This document shows positions 1-8,603 of a stretch of DNA of 64,000 bases, one piece after another. Made by a program: the position numbers and the translations under genes. Each line of letters opens with the position of its first letter. The first letter of the stretch is position 1. The DNA is from Streptomyces sp. L-9-10 (lineage in GTDB: Bacteria; Actinomycetota; Actinomycetes; Streptomycetales; Streptomycetaceae), in assembly GCF_004151105.1 (NCBI RefSeq), contig NZ_PHRF01000064.1:186001-250000 (forward strand), in the 5' to 3' direction. The notes beneath the pieces are model-generated. The model saw nothing but the letters and a program-made list of their open reading frames with translations, did no database searches and was not told where the DNA came from.

Positions 1-161
1 CGGTCGTCACCGGCATGGGCGGCAAACCGGCCGCTCTCGCCGACGACGCGGCGCGGGCGAAGGCGCTCGGGGCCACCGAACTGCGGCTGTACCACGCGGG
101 ACTGGCGTCGGACGCGGATCTGAAGGCCGTCGCGAAGGCGCTGTCGGACCTCGGTGGCTGA
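1..161 (+). CDS. C-terminal fragment of an unrecognised protein
   Basis: This is the last ~52 codons of a gene that begins outside the window. The visible peptide contains VVTGMGGKPAALADDAARAK and ends in a conserved-looking GATELRLYHAGLAS segment followed by an amphipathic helix. The alternation suggests the end of an alpha/beta (possibly TIM-barrel) fold, but I do not recognise the family. It converges on the MFS gene, whose stop lies only 9 bp away, so the two 3' ends share no room for a separate terminator. Confidence 0.6.
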   Translation, partial: VVTGMGGKPAALADDAARAKALGATELRLYHAGLASDADLKAVAKALSDLGG

Positions 162-170
162 GCCGGGCGG

Positions 171-1388
171 TCATGGCCGCGGGGTCTTCCTCCGCGCGTG
201 ACGTGGGGCGGCCAGCGCCCATGCGGTGAGCAGCCCGGCCGCCCCCGTCACCGGCAGCAGTACGGCCGGGTCGGCCAGCGCGATCAGTCCCGCGCCGAGC
301 GCCAGCGCCAGCGCGTTGGGCACGTATATCAGCGTGTTGGCGGTGGCCGCCGTCCGGCCCAGGACCGGGGCCGGGGTGTCGCGCTGCACCGCGGTCAGCG
401 CCGCGATCAGCACACACGGCAGCCCGGCGCCGACCCCGGCGGCGCTCGCCAGCACCACCGCGTCGTACGGCAGCGCCCGCGCCGCCACGGCCAGTGCGAA
501 CAGCGCGATACCGGCGGCGGCGAACACCCTCTCCGGCAGCCGCCGCAGCAGCGGGCCCGCCACCAGCCCCGCCAGAACGGACCCGGCGCCCTGCACCGCG
601 TACAACACCCCCACGTACGCGGGGGAGTGGCCGAGGCCGCGGTCGACGACCGCGTAGACGGCCGCGCCGTTGAGCCCGGCGAGCAGCATCGTCGCCGAGG
701 CGGCCAGCACGAGCGGCCGTACCGCCGGCGCGTCGCGCAGCGCCCGGACGCCCTCCGCGATGCCGGGCCCCCGGCCTTCGGCGAGGGCCCGGCGCGGCTT
801 CTCCTCCCGTACGCGCATCGCCGCGAAGAGCCCGGCGGCCACGGCGAAGGTCACCGCGTCGAGCAGCGCCACGGAGCCGCCGCCGAACCGGGCGAAGAGC
901 GCGGCGCCCGCGAGCGGCGCCAGCAGTTTCATGCCCTCGTTGGCCGTCATCCGCAGCCCGTTGAAGTCGCCCAGCAGCCGGGGGGCGATCGCCGTGGCGA
1001 CCAGAGCCGACTCCGCCGCGTCCTGGAGGACACCGCTCGCGCCGTGGACGAACAGCACACAGAACAGGATCCAGACACGGTCCGCCGAGTCGACGGCGAG
1101 CAGCAGCGGCAGCAGCGCCGCCATGGCGAGATTGCAGCCGATCAGCAGGGGCCGCCGGCGCACCCGGTCGGCGAGCGCCCCCAGCAGGGGGCCCGCCAGC
1201 GTGGGTGCCCACAGCGCGAAGACCGTGAGCGCGGCCAGACTGTCCGAGCCCGTCAGCGACTTGGTCCAGATCCCGGCCGCCAGCCACATCGCGGACGTAC
1301 CGAAGCCGGACACGACGACACCCGTCAGATACAGCCCCGCGTCACGGTCCCGCAGCACGCTCCCCAGACCTGCCCCGCCCGACCCCAT
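171..1388 (-). CDS. MFS transporter (putative drug/metabolite exporter)
   Basis: A 405-residue, strongly hydrophobic protein with about 12 predicted membrane segments. The loop after TM2 carries an MFS motif-A-like sequence (GALADRVRRRPLL). This is typical of proton-driven major facilitator exporters of the plasma membrane. The open frame continues upstream, but that part is Arg/Pro-rich and non-hydrophobic. The Met at MGSGGAGLGSVLRDRDAGLY gives the usual family length and puts TM1 close to the N-terminus, so I place the start there. The substrate cannot be inferred. It is transcribed divergently from the small gene and amidase to its right. Confidence 0.85.
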   Translation of the reverse strand: MGSGGAGLGSVLRDRDAGLYLTGVVVSGFGTSAMWLAAGIWTKSLTGSDSLAALTVFALWAPTLAGPLLGALADRVRRRPLLIGCNLAMAALLPLLLAVDSADRVWILFCVLFVHGASGVLQDAAESALVATAIAPRLLGDFNGLRMTANEGMKLLAPLAGAALFARFGGGSVALLDAVTFAVAAGLFAAMRVREEKPRRALAEGRGPGIAEGVRALRDAPAVRPLVLAASATMLLAGLNGAAVYAVVDRGLGHSPAYVGVLYAVQGAGSVLAGLVAGPLLRRLPERVFAAAGIALFALAVAARALPYDAVVLASAAGVGAGLPCVLIAALTAVQRDTPAPVLGRTAATANTLIYVPNALALALGAGLIALADPAVLLPVTGAAGLLTAWALAAPRHARRKTPRP

Positions 1389-1684
1389 TGCCCCACCGGT
1401 CCCTTCCGCCTCGCGGTACGCACGCTCCGTGCGCCTCCCGCACGCCTCCTGTACGGGCGTCAGAGTGGCCTGTGAGGACCCGGCCCGCGCATCGGGTGAT
1501 CGCCCTACTCCCGGGCACGGAAGGGGCCTTAGACGGGCTCGGGGCGGCTCCGGGCGGCACCGGGGCGGTGGGGGCTGAGCGTTCTCTGTAACGCCTGTGA
1601 AGCATGTGCTCAATGGGGCAGTCATCGACGGCTGATGAAGTCCAGCCTGCACCCCCCGCACGGCTGCACATCCCGGAGGTTCTG
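1389..1684. other. divergent intergenic region (about 300 bp)
   Basis: The region separates the MFS gene (leftward) from the small amidase-linked gene (rightward) and should hold both promoters. The part nearest the small gene (about 1575-1640) is the least GC-rich. I see no clear operator, repeat or RNA element. In-frame Met codons at 1604 and 1613 could start a longer version of the small protein, but a much better ribosome-binding site sits at 1675-1679. Confidence 0.4.
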
Positions 1685-1987
1685 TTGAGCCAGCCTCAGC
1701 CACCCACACAGGAGCAGTTGGACGCCTACATACGGACCAGACTGGCGCTGGCCGGCGTCGATCTCGATCTGCTGCCCACGCGGCCCGACCCCGCGACCGG
1801 CGTGCCCACCCGTGACCAGGCGCTGCGTTCGCTGCGGTCCTTCGTCGCCACGGTTCCCGCGGCCATAGCGGGCTGGACGCCGCAGGTGAGCGGGGCGCCG
1901 GCCGCCGCGTACGCGCAGCAGGCCGCGCCGCCGCTGCTCTATCCGTCGATCACCGAGGCCTGGACCGGAAAGGCGGACGGACGATGA
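1685..1987 (+). CDS. small conserved-type protein coupled to amidase
   Basis: A 100-residue, Gln/Pro/Ala-rich protein without membrane segments. The chosen start is a TTG preceded by a canonical GGAGG five bases upstream. An in-frame ATG at 1604 would extend it but has no comparable site. The stop overlaps the amidase start as ATGA, so translation of the two genes is probably coupled. I do not recognise a domain. The coupling suggests that it is a partner or substrate-handling factor for the Tat-exported amidase, but that is inference. Confidence 0.7.
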   Translation: MSQPQPPTQEQLDAYIRTRLALAGVDLDLLPTRPDPATGVPTRDQALRSLRSFVATVPAAIAGWTPQVSGAPAAAYAQQAAPPLLYPSITEAWTGKADGR

Positions 1988-3615
1988 GCCGCGCCGTCAA
2001 CCGCCGGATCTTCCTGGCCGGTTCCGCGGCCGTGACCGGGGCCGTCGTGAGCGGCACCGCCCTCGCGCCGCCCGCCGCCGCCGTCTCCCCGGCGAGTGCC
2101 AGGAGCGCCGAGAGCGCCAAGAACGCCAAGCCGTACGTCCCCGACCTCGACGCGGCAGGCATCGAGGTGCGTGACGCGGCGCGCCGCGACCCCACGGAGG
2201 CGACCCTCGCCGAGGCCGCGGTCCTGATGAGCCGCCGCAAGCTGACGTCCACCACCCTCGTCGAGGCGTATCTCGACAGGATCGGGACCTACGACTCCAC
2301 CTATCAGGCGTACGCCGAGGTGACCGGCGAGGCCGCGCTCGCCGCGGCGCGCAAGGCCGACCGGAGCGGCGGGCGGCGCGGGGTGCTGACCGGCATCCCG
2401 CTCTGCGTCAAGGACAACTACTTCACGCGCGGTGTGCCGACGCGCTGCAACTCCCTCATCTTCGCGGACCTCGTCCCCGACCACGACGCCACCGCCGTCG
2501 CGCGGCTCACCGCCGCGGGCGGCATCGTCCTGGGCAAGGGCCAGATGGGCCCGCTCGCCACCACCCGCGCGACCACCCCGAACGGGACGGTCACCACCGT
2601 CAACGCCTGGACGCCGGACAACCCGGCCACCGACCCGGGCGGTTCCTCCACCGGCCCCGCCTGCGCGGTCGCCGGCCGGATGGCCTCGTCCTCCATCGGT
2701 ACGCAGACGGGCGGATCCATCGTCCTGCCCTCCAACCGGCAGAACCTCACCGGGCTGAAGCCCACCATGGGCCGGATCTCCGCGTACGGCGTGATCCCCC
2801 TGTCGTACACCCGGGACCATCCGGGACCGCTGGCGCGCGACGCGATGGACGCGGCGCTGATGCTCGCCGTGATGGCGGGGCCCGACGCGCACGATCCGCG
2901 CACGCTCGGCCTGCCCGGCCTGCCCGATCTCGTACGGGCCGCGACCCCGGTGGTCTCGCGGGGCGGCGCCGTACGGATGCGCAGGGCCACCCGGATCGGG
3001 GTGCCCGCCGACTTCCTCGGCACCGAGACGGAGGTGCGCGGGGCGTTCCTCGACCGCCTCGACGCCCTGTCCGGCGTGACGCTGGTCGACATCACCTACC
3101 CGGCCGACTGGGCGCTGCTGACCGGCGCGTTCAACGACGCGCGGCTGTCCGAGCGGACCGAGCCGTTCCGGCACTGGCTGCGCGAGGACCCGACCCTGTT
3201 CGGCGTCTCGCTGCTCAGCTGGCTCCAGGGGCTGATGCTCTCGGGCGACGAGTGGATCACGGCGCAGCGGGCCAAGAACCATCTGCTCCGCGAGGTCCTC
3301 GACGGCGTCATGTCCCGCTGCGACGTGCTGCTCCAGACGGGACCCGTGCCGTTCGACATCCTCGGGCTGCCGGAGATCGCGTTCCCCGTCGGGTTCACCG
3401 CGGGGCTTCCGTCCGGGGTCATCCTCGGCGGCGCGCCGTACGAGGAGGACCGGCTGCTGGAGGTCGCGGCCGCCTATCAGGCGGTGACCGACTGGCACAC
3501 CCGGCGTCCCGCCGACCCCGCGGCCCCGGCGGCCTCCGGGCCGAGCGCCAAGCGCGCGGCGGGTGCGGGACGGCCGCGGCTCACGGCCGAGGAGGCGGCC
3601 TCCCGGAGCGCGTAG
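1984..3615 (+). CDS. Tat-exported amidase-signature family hydrolase
   Basis: A 543-residue amidase-signature enzyme (GatA/FAAH-like fold) that hydrolyses a C-N amide bond in an unknown substrate. The N-terminus has a twin-arginine signal (NRRIFLAGS, then a hydrophobic stretch and an AxA-like region near residue 33), indicating folded export. The Ser-cisSer-Lys triad can be placed at Lys143 (CVKDN), cis-Ser221 (GGSST) and nucleophile Ser245 (TGGSI). The length fits a secreted family member. Its start overlaps the stop of the small upstream gene by four bases. The C-terminal ~45 residues are Ala/Pro-rich and probably disordered. Confidence 0.88.
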   Translation: MSRAVNRRIFLAGSAAVTGAVVSGTALAPPAAAVSPASARSAESAKNAKPYVPDLDAAGIEVRDAARRDPTEATLAEAAVLMSRRKLTSTTLVEAYLDRIGTYDSTYQAYAEVTGEAALAAARKADRSGGRRGVLTGIPLCVKDNYFTRGVPTRCNSLIFADLVPDHDATAVARLTAAGGIVLGKGQMGPLATTRATTPNGTVTTVNAWTPDNPATDPGGSSTGPACAVAGRMASSSIGTQTGGSIVLPSNRQNLTGLKPTMGRISAYGVIPLSYTRDHPGPLARDAMDAALMLAVMAGPDAHDPRTLGLPGLPDLVRAATPVVSRGGAVRMRRATRIGVPADFLGTETEVRGAFLDRLDALSGVTLVDITYPADWALLTGAFNDARLSERTEPFRHWLREDPTLFGVSLLSWLQGLMLSGDEWITAQRAKNHLLREVLDGVMSRCDVLLQTGPVPFDILGLPEIAFPVGFTAGLPSGVILGGAPYEEDRLLEVAAAYQAVTDWHTRRPADPAAPAASGPSAKRAAGAGRPRLTAEEAASRSA

Positions 3616-3649
3616 CGGTCGTCGGACCGGTCCTGTTCGATCGCGTTTC

Positions 3650-3683
3650 CCCCGGCCGTGCCACAGGGTGCGCACGGCCGGGG
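3650..3683. terminator. bidirectional hairpin between amidase and pbp
   Basis: The inverted repeat CCCCGGCCGTG / CACGGCCGGGG has 11-bp perfect arms and a 12-nt loop. It lies between two convergent genes. No U-tract is needed in this GC-rich group. It is followed by a short GTTCACCCGGT-type direct repeat (about 3700-3728). Confidence 0.7.
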
Positions 3684-3725
3684 CACCGGTCATCCGGTCC
3701 CGTTCACCCGGTCCCGTTCACCCGG

Positions 3726-5174
3726 TCATTTCAGCGCCGCCGTCATCATCTTCTGCGCGATCGGCGCGGCCAGACCGTTCCCGCTGACCTCCGAACGCGC
3801 CGCGCCCGAGTCCTCCACGACGACCGCCACGGCCACCTCCTTGCCGGTGGACGAGTCCTTCGCGTACGAGGTGAACCACGCGTACGGCGTGTTGACGTTG
3901 TCCACGCCGTGCTGCGCCGTGCCCGTCTTGCCGCCCACCTCCGCGCCGTCGATCCGCGCGTTCGTCCCCGTACCGTCCTCGACGACCGTCACCATCGCGC
4001 TGCGCAGCTGCTCGGCCGTCGACGAGGAGACGATCCGCCGCGTATCGCCGTCCGGGTACGACTGGAGCGTGTCCCCGTCCGCGTCCACCACCTTCGACAC
4101 CATGTGCGGCGCCGCGAGCAGCCCGTCATGGGCGAGGGCCGCCGAGACCATGGCCATCTGGAGCGGTGTCGCGGTCACATCGAACTGGCCGATCCCCGTC
4201 AGCGCCGTCTGCGCCCGGTCCATGCCGGACGGATACACGCTCTCCGAGGCGCGCACCGGCATCTCCTGCGTGGCGTCGTCGAAGCCGAACTTCTCCGCCA
4301 TCGCCCGGACCTTGTCCTGGCCGAGATCGTCGGCCATTTTCGCGAAGACGGTGTTGCAGGAGTATGCGAGGGCGGTGCGGATGGTGGCGTTCTCGCACGG
4401 CGCCGCAGTGTTCTCGTTGCGCAGGACGGTGGTCGTCGTGGGCAGGGTGTACGGATCGGGGCTGTCGGTCCGTTCGTCGACCGAGCCGTACAGACCGTCC
4501 TCCAGCGCCGCCGCGGCGACCACCAGCTTGAACGTCGAGCCCGGCGGGAGCGGCTGCCGCAGGGCGCGGTTGACCATCGGCTTCTCCGCGTCCTCCGTGA
4601 GCCGCTTCCAGGCGTCGCCGTCCGTGGTGCCGCTGATCTCCGTGGGGTCGTACGAGGGGGTGCTGACCACGCCGAGCACCTGGCCGGTCACCGGGTCGAT
4701 CGCGACGGCCGCGCCCTTCTTGCCGCCCAGCGCGCGGTATCCGGCCTCCTGGACGGCGGGGTCGATCGTCGTCAGGACATCGCCCGGCGCGGTCCGCTCG
4801 CCCATGATCGCGTCCAGCGGGTTCTTCAGCCGGCTGTCCGTCCCGTCCAGGACGCCGGAGTAGATGCCCTCCAGCTGGGTGGAGTCGTACGCCTGTGAGC
4901 TGTAGCCCGTGACGGGCGCGTAGAGCGCGCCGTCCGTGTACGTGCGCGCGTACGCCAGATCGCCGCTCGCCGTCTTTCTGGAGCCCGTGACCGGCGAGCC
5001 GGCCACGATGATGTCACCGAGCGGCTGCGCGTACCGCGCCATGACGTTCCGCCGGTTGTGCTTGTCGTCCGCGAGGGCCCTGGCCTCGTACGCCTGCACC
5101 CAGGTGGCCCGCACCAGCAGCGCGAGCACCAGCAGCAGACAGATGACCGCTGTGTGTCTGATCGTCTTGTTCAT
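3726..5174 (-). CDS. penicillin-binding protein 2-type transpeptidase
   Basis: A 482-residue class B PBP that cross-links peptidoglycan peptides outside the membrane. One N-terminal transmembrane anchor (about residues 8-27) is followed by a dimerisation region and the transpeptidase domain. The three active-site motifs are visible: Ser213-x-x-Lys216 (STFK), Ser272-Cys-Asn274 (SCN) and Lys416-Thr-Gly (KTGTAQ). I start at the Met of MNKTIRHTAV because PbpA-type proteins begin this way; 16 upstream in-frame residues are not hydrophobic. It stands alone, not next to rodA/ftsW or a Ser/Thr kinase, so it is probably an accessory paralogue of the housekeeping PbpA. Confidence 0.9.
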   Translation of the reverse strand: MNKTIRHTAVICLLLVLALLVRATWVQAYEARALADDKHNRRNVMARYAQPLGDIIVAGSPVTGSRKTASGDLAYARTYTDGALYAPVTGYSSQAYDSTQLEGIYSGVLDGTDSRLKNPLDAIMGERTAPGDVLTTIDPAVQEAGYRALGGKKGAAVAIDPVTGQVLGVVSTPSYDPTEISGTTDGDAWKRLTEDAEKPMVNRALRQPLPPGSTFKLVVAAAALEDGLYGSVDERTDSPDPYTLPTTTTVLRNENTAAPCENATIRTALAYSCNTVFAKMADDLGQDKVRAMAEKFGFDDATQEMPVRASESVYPSGMDRAQTALTGIGQFDVTATPLQMAMVSAALAHDGLLAAPHMVSKVVDADGDTLQSYPDGDTRRIVSSSTAEQLRSAMVTVVEDGTGTNARIDGAEVGGKTGTAQHGVDNVNTPYAWFTSYAKDSSTGKEVAVAVVVEDSGAARSEVSGNGLAAPIAQKMMTAALK

Positions 5175-5312
5175 CCCGTATGAGGGACGAGCGGCGGCGC
5201 GGACGGCGTTCCCGCCCCGCACGCTTCTCAGGAATTCCTCATCCGCGATCCCTCATGACCCGGCACGGGCGGGCCGGGGAGCGGGCCGGGGACCTGGCCG
5301 GGCCCCGGCCGG

Positions 5313-6083
5313 TCAGAGCCGCCGGGTGGCGAGCGTGAGCCGGTCGCGCGCGTCGAACAGCGTGTCCTTGATCATCTGCTCGTGTCCGGGGGTGAGCCGG
5401 GCCACCGGCACCGAGCAGCTGATCGCGTCGCGCGCCGGTGTCCGGTAGGGGATGGCGATACCGAAGCAGCGCAGCCCGAGCGTGTTCTCCTCGCGGTCCA
5501 CCGCGTAGCCCTGCTCGCGTACGGTGTGCAGCTCCTCGATGAGCTTCTCGCGGTCGGTGATGGTGTGCTCGGTCAGGGCGGGCAGCGTCTCCGGCAGCAT
5601 CTTGCGCACCTGCTCGTCGCTGTGGGTGGCCAGCAGCGCCTTGCCGAGCGAGGTGGAGTGGGCGGGCAGCCGGCGGCCGACCCGGGTGAACGGCCGCAGA
5701 TAGTGCTGGGACTGGCGGGTGGCGAGATAGACGACGTTCGTGCCGTCGAGCCGCGCGAGGTGGATGGTCTCGCTGGTGTCGTCGGAGAGCCGGTCCAGCG
5801 TGGGGCGGGCGGCGGCGACGACCTCGTCACCGTCGATGTACGAGGTGCCGACCAGCAGCGCCCGTACGCCGATGCCGTACCGCGTGCCCGTCGCGTCCGT
5901 CTCCACCCAGCCCAGCTCGACGAGCGTGCGCAGCAGCATGTAGAGGCTGGACTTGGGGTAGCCGACCGCTTCCTGGACGGCGGCGAGCGAGTGCATGCCG
6001 GGGCGTCCCGCGAAGTACTCCAGCAGTTCCACCGTCCGCACAGCGGACTTCACTTGTGCCCCACCGGTCTCCGCGGTCGACAT
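5313..6083 (-). CDS. IclR-family transcriptional regulator
   Basis: A 256-residue regulator with an N-terminal winged helix-turn-helix (about residues 10-70, with YPKSSLYMLLRTL as recognition region) and a C-terminal IclR effector domain (GT-S-LGKALLA and the CFGIAIPYRTP segment). It starts at the Met of MSTAETGG, behind GAGGAACG; a longer frame upstream is non-conserved. It is divergent from the aldehyde dehydrogenase gene. A long GAAC-type dyad lies between them, so it probably controls that gene and itself. Effector unknown; a sugar acid or 2-oxo acid would fit the target. Confidence 0.9.
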   Translation of the reverse strand: MSTAETGGAQVKSAVRTVELLEYFAGRPGMHSLAAVQEAVGYPKSSLYMLLRTLVELGWVETDATGTRYGIGVRALLVGTSYIDGDEVVAAARPTLDRLSDDTSETIHLARLDGTNVVYLATRQSQHYLRPFTRVGRRLPAHSTSLGKALLATHSDEQVRKMLPETLPALTEHTITDREKLIEELHTVREQGYAVDREENTLGLRCFGIAIPYRTPARDAISCSVPVARLTPGHEQMIKDTLFDARDRLTLATRRL

Positions 6084-6180
6084 CGTTCCTCGCCCCTTCT
6101 CGCCCACTGGACTTGCTCTCCTGACCACTCTTGACCACACGGAACGCGCGGAAATAGAGTCCTTAAGGATTCACCATCTA

Positions 6181-6209
6181 GAACTCTGTTCAGAATACCG
6201 AACAAGTTC
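6181..6209. promoter_or_regulatory. candidate IclR operator dyad
   Basis: The arms GAACTCTGTTC (6181-6191) and GAACAAGTTC (6200-6209) flank an 8-bp spacer. The core TGTTC-N8-GAACA is perfect, and the outer GAAC/GTTC extends it with one unpaired base. It sits about 100 bp upstream of the regulator start and about 110 bp upstream of the dehydrogenase start, in one of the few AT-richer stretches here. IclR proteins commonly bind such dyads. Confidence 0.6.
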
Positions 6210-6253
6210 CGAGAGGTGGCAACGGTCCGTACGTCGCTCGCTCGGTCGATCGG

Positions 6254-6303
6254 TACGTCGGTACGCCGGGTCCTTTGGATACGTCGGTACGTCGGTACGT
6301 CGG
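6254..6303. repeat. TACGTCGG octamer repeats in the dehydrogenase leader
   Basis: Three perfect tandem copies of TACGTCGG occupy 6280-6303. A further copy lies at 6254-6261, next to a one-mismatch copy (6262-6269), and a near copy lies at 6230. The unit contains self-complementary TACGTCGGTACG-type stretches, so the leader RNA could fold. The block ends just before the GGAAGGA ribosome-binding site of the dehydrogenase. Confidence 0.75.
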
Positions 6304-6317
6304 GAAGGAAAGTCGCG

Positions 6318-7850
6318 GTGGCAGCAGCACCAGTCTGGAGTGTCGACCCCCGAACAGGGAAGCAGCGCGAGCAGGTCGCGCACGAGGCGACGGCGGAGGA
6401 GGTCGACCGCGCGGTACGCGGCGCGCACGCCGCTCGGGCAGCGCTCGCCGACCGCACCGTGCGCGCCTCTCTGCTCCGTACGGCGGCCGACCTGCTCGAC
6501 GAGGCGGGAGGGCACATCATCGAGGCCGCGGACGCGGAGACCGCGCTCGGCCCCGTCCGGCTCACCGGCGAGCTCGCCCGGACAACCGCCCAGCTGCGGG
6601 CCTTCGCGGAGGTCGTCGACGAGGGGGCCTTCCTCGACATCCGCATCGACCACGCCGACGCGGACCGCACCCCGCCCTGGCCCGATCTGCGCCGCTGGAA
6701 GGTGCCGCTCGGCGTTGTCGCCGTCTACTCCGCGAGCAACTTCCCGCTCGCCTTCTCCGTGCCCGGCGGCGACACCGCGAGCGCGCTCGCGGCAGGCTGC
6801 CCCGTGGTCGTCAAGGCGCACCCGGACCACCCCGCCACCTCCGAGCTGTGCGTCTCCGTGCTGCGCAGGGCCGCCGCGGCGGTGGGGCTGCCCGAGGACG
6901 TGGTGAGTCTGGTGCACGGCTTCGAGGCGGGCGTCGAGCTGGTACGGCACCCGCTGGTGTCGGCGGCCGGCTTCACCGGTTCCGTCCGCGGCGGACGCGC
7001 GCTCTTCGACGCCGCCGCCGCCCGGCCCACGCCCATCCCCTTCCACGGCGAACTGGGCTCCCTCAACCCCGTCGTGATCACCGAGGCCGCCGCGGCCGAG
7101 CGCGCCGAGCAGATCGGTGCGGGGCTGGCCGGCTCGATGACGCTGGGGGAGGGGCAGTTCTGCACCAAGCCCGGATTCGTCCTGGCCCCGGCCGGTGAGC
7201 AGGGCGACCGGCTGGTGAAGTCCCTGACGGCGGCCGTCAGCGAGACCGAGCCCGGCGTACTGCTCGACCACCGGATGCGGGACGCCTTCGTCGCGGGCGT
7301 ACGCGAACGGGCCGCGCTGCCCGGCGTGGACGCCCCGATCACGCCCGGCGCCGGCGGCGAACACACGGTCAGCGCGGGCTTCCTGACCGTGGACGCGGAG
7401 CTGCTGGCCGCCGGGGGAGCGCACGATCTGCTGCTGGAGGAGTGCTTCGGCCCGGTGACCGTCGTCGCGCGGTACACCTCACGGGACGAGATCACCTCGG
7501 TGCTCTCGCGGCTCCCCGGCAACCTCACCGCCACCCTCCAGCTCGCCGAGGAGGAGGCCGACGGGAGCGCGCCGGGCGCCGCGGGGCTGCTCGCGGAACT
7601 GACCCCGCTGGCCGGACGCGTCCTGGTCAACGGCTGGCCGACCGGAGTGGCAGTCGCCCCCGCACAGCACCACGGCGGCCCCTACCCGGCGACCACCTCC
7701 ACCTCCACCTCGGTCGGCGCCACGGCGGTCGAGCGCTGGCTGCGCCCGGTCTCGTACCAGTCCACCCCGGCCGCGCTGCTCCCGCCGGAGCTGCGCGACG
7801 ACAACCCCCTGGACCTGCCGCGCCGGGTGGACGGCCGTCCGGAGAACTGA
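6318..7850 (+). CDS. NADP-type aldehyde dehydrogenase (2,5-dioxovalerate/ketoglutarate semialdehyde-like)
   Basis: A 510-residue aldehyde dehydrogenase closest in layout to the alpha-ketoglutaric semialdehyde dehydrogenase branch, which makes 2-oxoglutarate at the end of sugar-acid or hydroxyproline routes. The cofactor-binding stretch (SASNFPLAFSVPGGDTASAL), the FTGSVRGG turn, the general-base Glu (FHGELGSLNP) and the catalytic Cys (GQFCTKPG) are visible. The start is a GTG behind GGAAGGA at 6303-6309; an upstream ATG would translate the octamer repeats and lacks such a site. It is divergent from the IclR gene and followed by DUF1349 and GNAT genes. The exact substrate is not certain. Confidence 0.85.
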   Translation: MAAAPVWSVDPRTGKQREQVAHEATAEEVDRAVRGAHAARAALADRTVRASLLRTAADLLDEAGGHIIEAADAETALGPVRLTGELARTTAQLRAFAEVVDEGAFLDIRIDHADADRTPPWPDLRRWKVPLGVVAVYSASNFPLAFSVPGGDTASALAAGCPVVVKAHPDHPATSELCVSVLRRAAAAVGLPEDVVSLVHGFEAGVELVRHPLVSAAGFTGSVRGGRALFDAAAARPTPIPFHGELGSLNPVVITEAAAAERAEQIGAGLAGSMTLGEGQFCTKPGFVLAPAGEQGDRLVKSLTAAVSETEPGVLLDHRMRDAFVAGVRERAALPGVDAPITPGAGGEHTVSAGFLTVDAELLAAGGAHDLLLEECFGPVTVVARYTSRDEITSVLSRLPGNLTATLQLAEEEADGSAPGAAGLLAELTPLAGRVLVNGWPTGVAVAPAQHHGGPYPATTSTSTSVGATAVERWLRPVSYQSTPAALLPPELRDDNPLDLPRRVDGRPEN

Positions 7851-7874
7851 CCACCGGGAGCCCGGTATCGAGAG

Positions 7875-7902
7875 AGCCGAGAACTGTGAGCCGAGAACTG
7901 TG
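7875..7902. repeat. 14-bp tandem direct repeat
   Basis: AGCCGAGAACTGTG is present twice in tandem, with a third partial copy (AGCCGAG) directly after. It lies in the 62-bp gap between the dehydrogenase and the DUF1349 gene, just before its start codon, so copy-number slippage would change intergenic spacing. Confidence 0.8.
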
Positions 7903-7912
7903 AGCCGAGCAC

Positions 7913-8530
7913 ATGAGTGACCAGACGATCGACCTGCCCGGACTGCCGTTCCCGCTGCGGCCGTACGGCCCCGAGGGCGCGTGGCGCTACGCGGACGGAG
8001 CGCTCACCGGCCGGGCGGGCGCTCGTCAGGACCGCTTTGTACCACCGGCGGGCGCGTCCCTGGAGCCTTCCTCCGACGCGCCCCGCCTGCTCGGCACCCC
8101 GGACGGCGACTTCCAGCTGATCGCCCGCGTCACGGTCGGCTTCGCCGCCGCCTTCGACGCGGGGGTGCTCACCCTGGAGGCCGACGCACAGCACTGGGCG
8201 AAGCTCTGTCTGGAGCTGTCCCCGGAGCGCCCGACGATCTGTACGGTCGTCACCCGCGGCCACTCCGACGACGCCAACTCCTTCGTGGTGGACGGCGACA
8301 GTCACTGGCTGCGGATCAGCCGCACCGGCCGGGCGTTCGCCTTCCACGCCTCCCCGGACGGCGAGCGGTGGACCTTCGTCCGGGTATTCACGCTGGGCAC
8401 CGCCGCGCAGGCCGCGGCGGCGCGCGTCGGTTTCCTGGCACAGTCGCCCACGGGCGAGGGGTGCGAGGTCACCTACGACGGGATCGTCTTCCGGCCGGAG
8501 GGACTCGCGGACGCGCGGGACGGCAGCTGA
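7913..8530 (+). CDS. DUF1349 (concanavalin-like) protein
   Basis: A 205-residue cytoplasmic protein with the DUF1349 pattern: a beta-rich sandwich of the concanavalin/laminin-G type, with GDFQLIARVTVGF, GVLTLEADAQHWAKLCLE and SHWLRISRTGRAFAFHASPDG segments. Family members bind or act on carbohydrates, but no biochemical role is firmly assigned. It starts 62 bp after the dehydrogenase in the same direction and is probably co-transcribed, which suggests a sugar-derived substrate for the pathway under IclR control. Confidence 0.8.
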   Translation: MSDQTIDLPGLPFPLRPYGPEGAWRYADGALTGRAGARQDRFVPPAGASLEPSSDAPRLLGTPDGDFQLIARVTVGFAAAFDAGVLTLEADAQHWAKLCLELSPERPTICTVVTRGHSDDANSFVVDGDSHWLRISRTGRAFAFHASPDGERWTFVRVFTLGTAAQAAAARVGFLAQSPTGEGCEVTYDGIVFRPEGLADARDGS

Positions 8531-8603
8531 GACTCCACCGCGCCGGGGGCGCGCCACCGCGCGCCGGGGAACCGGCCGCCGCTCCCGGCGCGTCCCCGGT
8601 CCT

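Noticed and set aside
3252..4898. Long rightward open frame over the amidase end and the PBP gene
   Set aside because: It is antisense to the PBP for most of its length and shows no domain; the PBP motifs on the other strand are complete.
6254..6303. TACGTCGG octamers as a CRISPR or iteron origin
   Set aside because: They are back-to-back short repeats in a gene leader with no replication gene nearby; simple slippage or a regulatory role is simpler.
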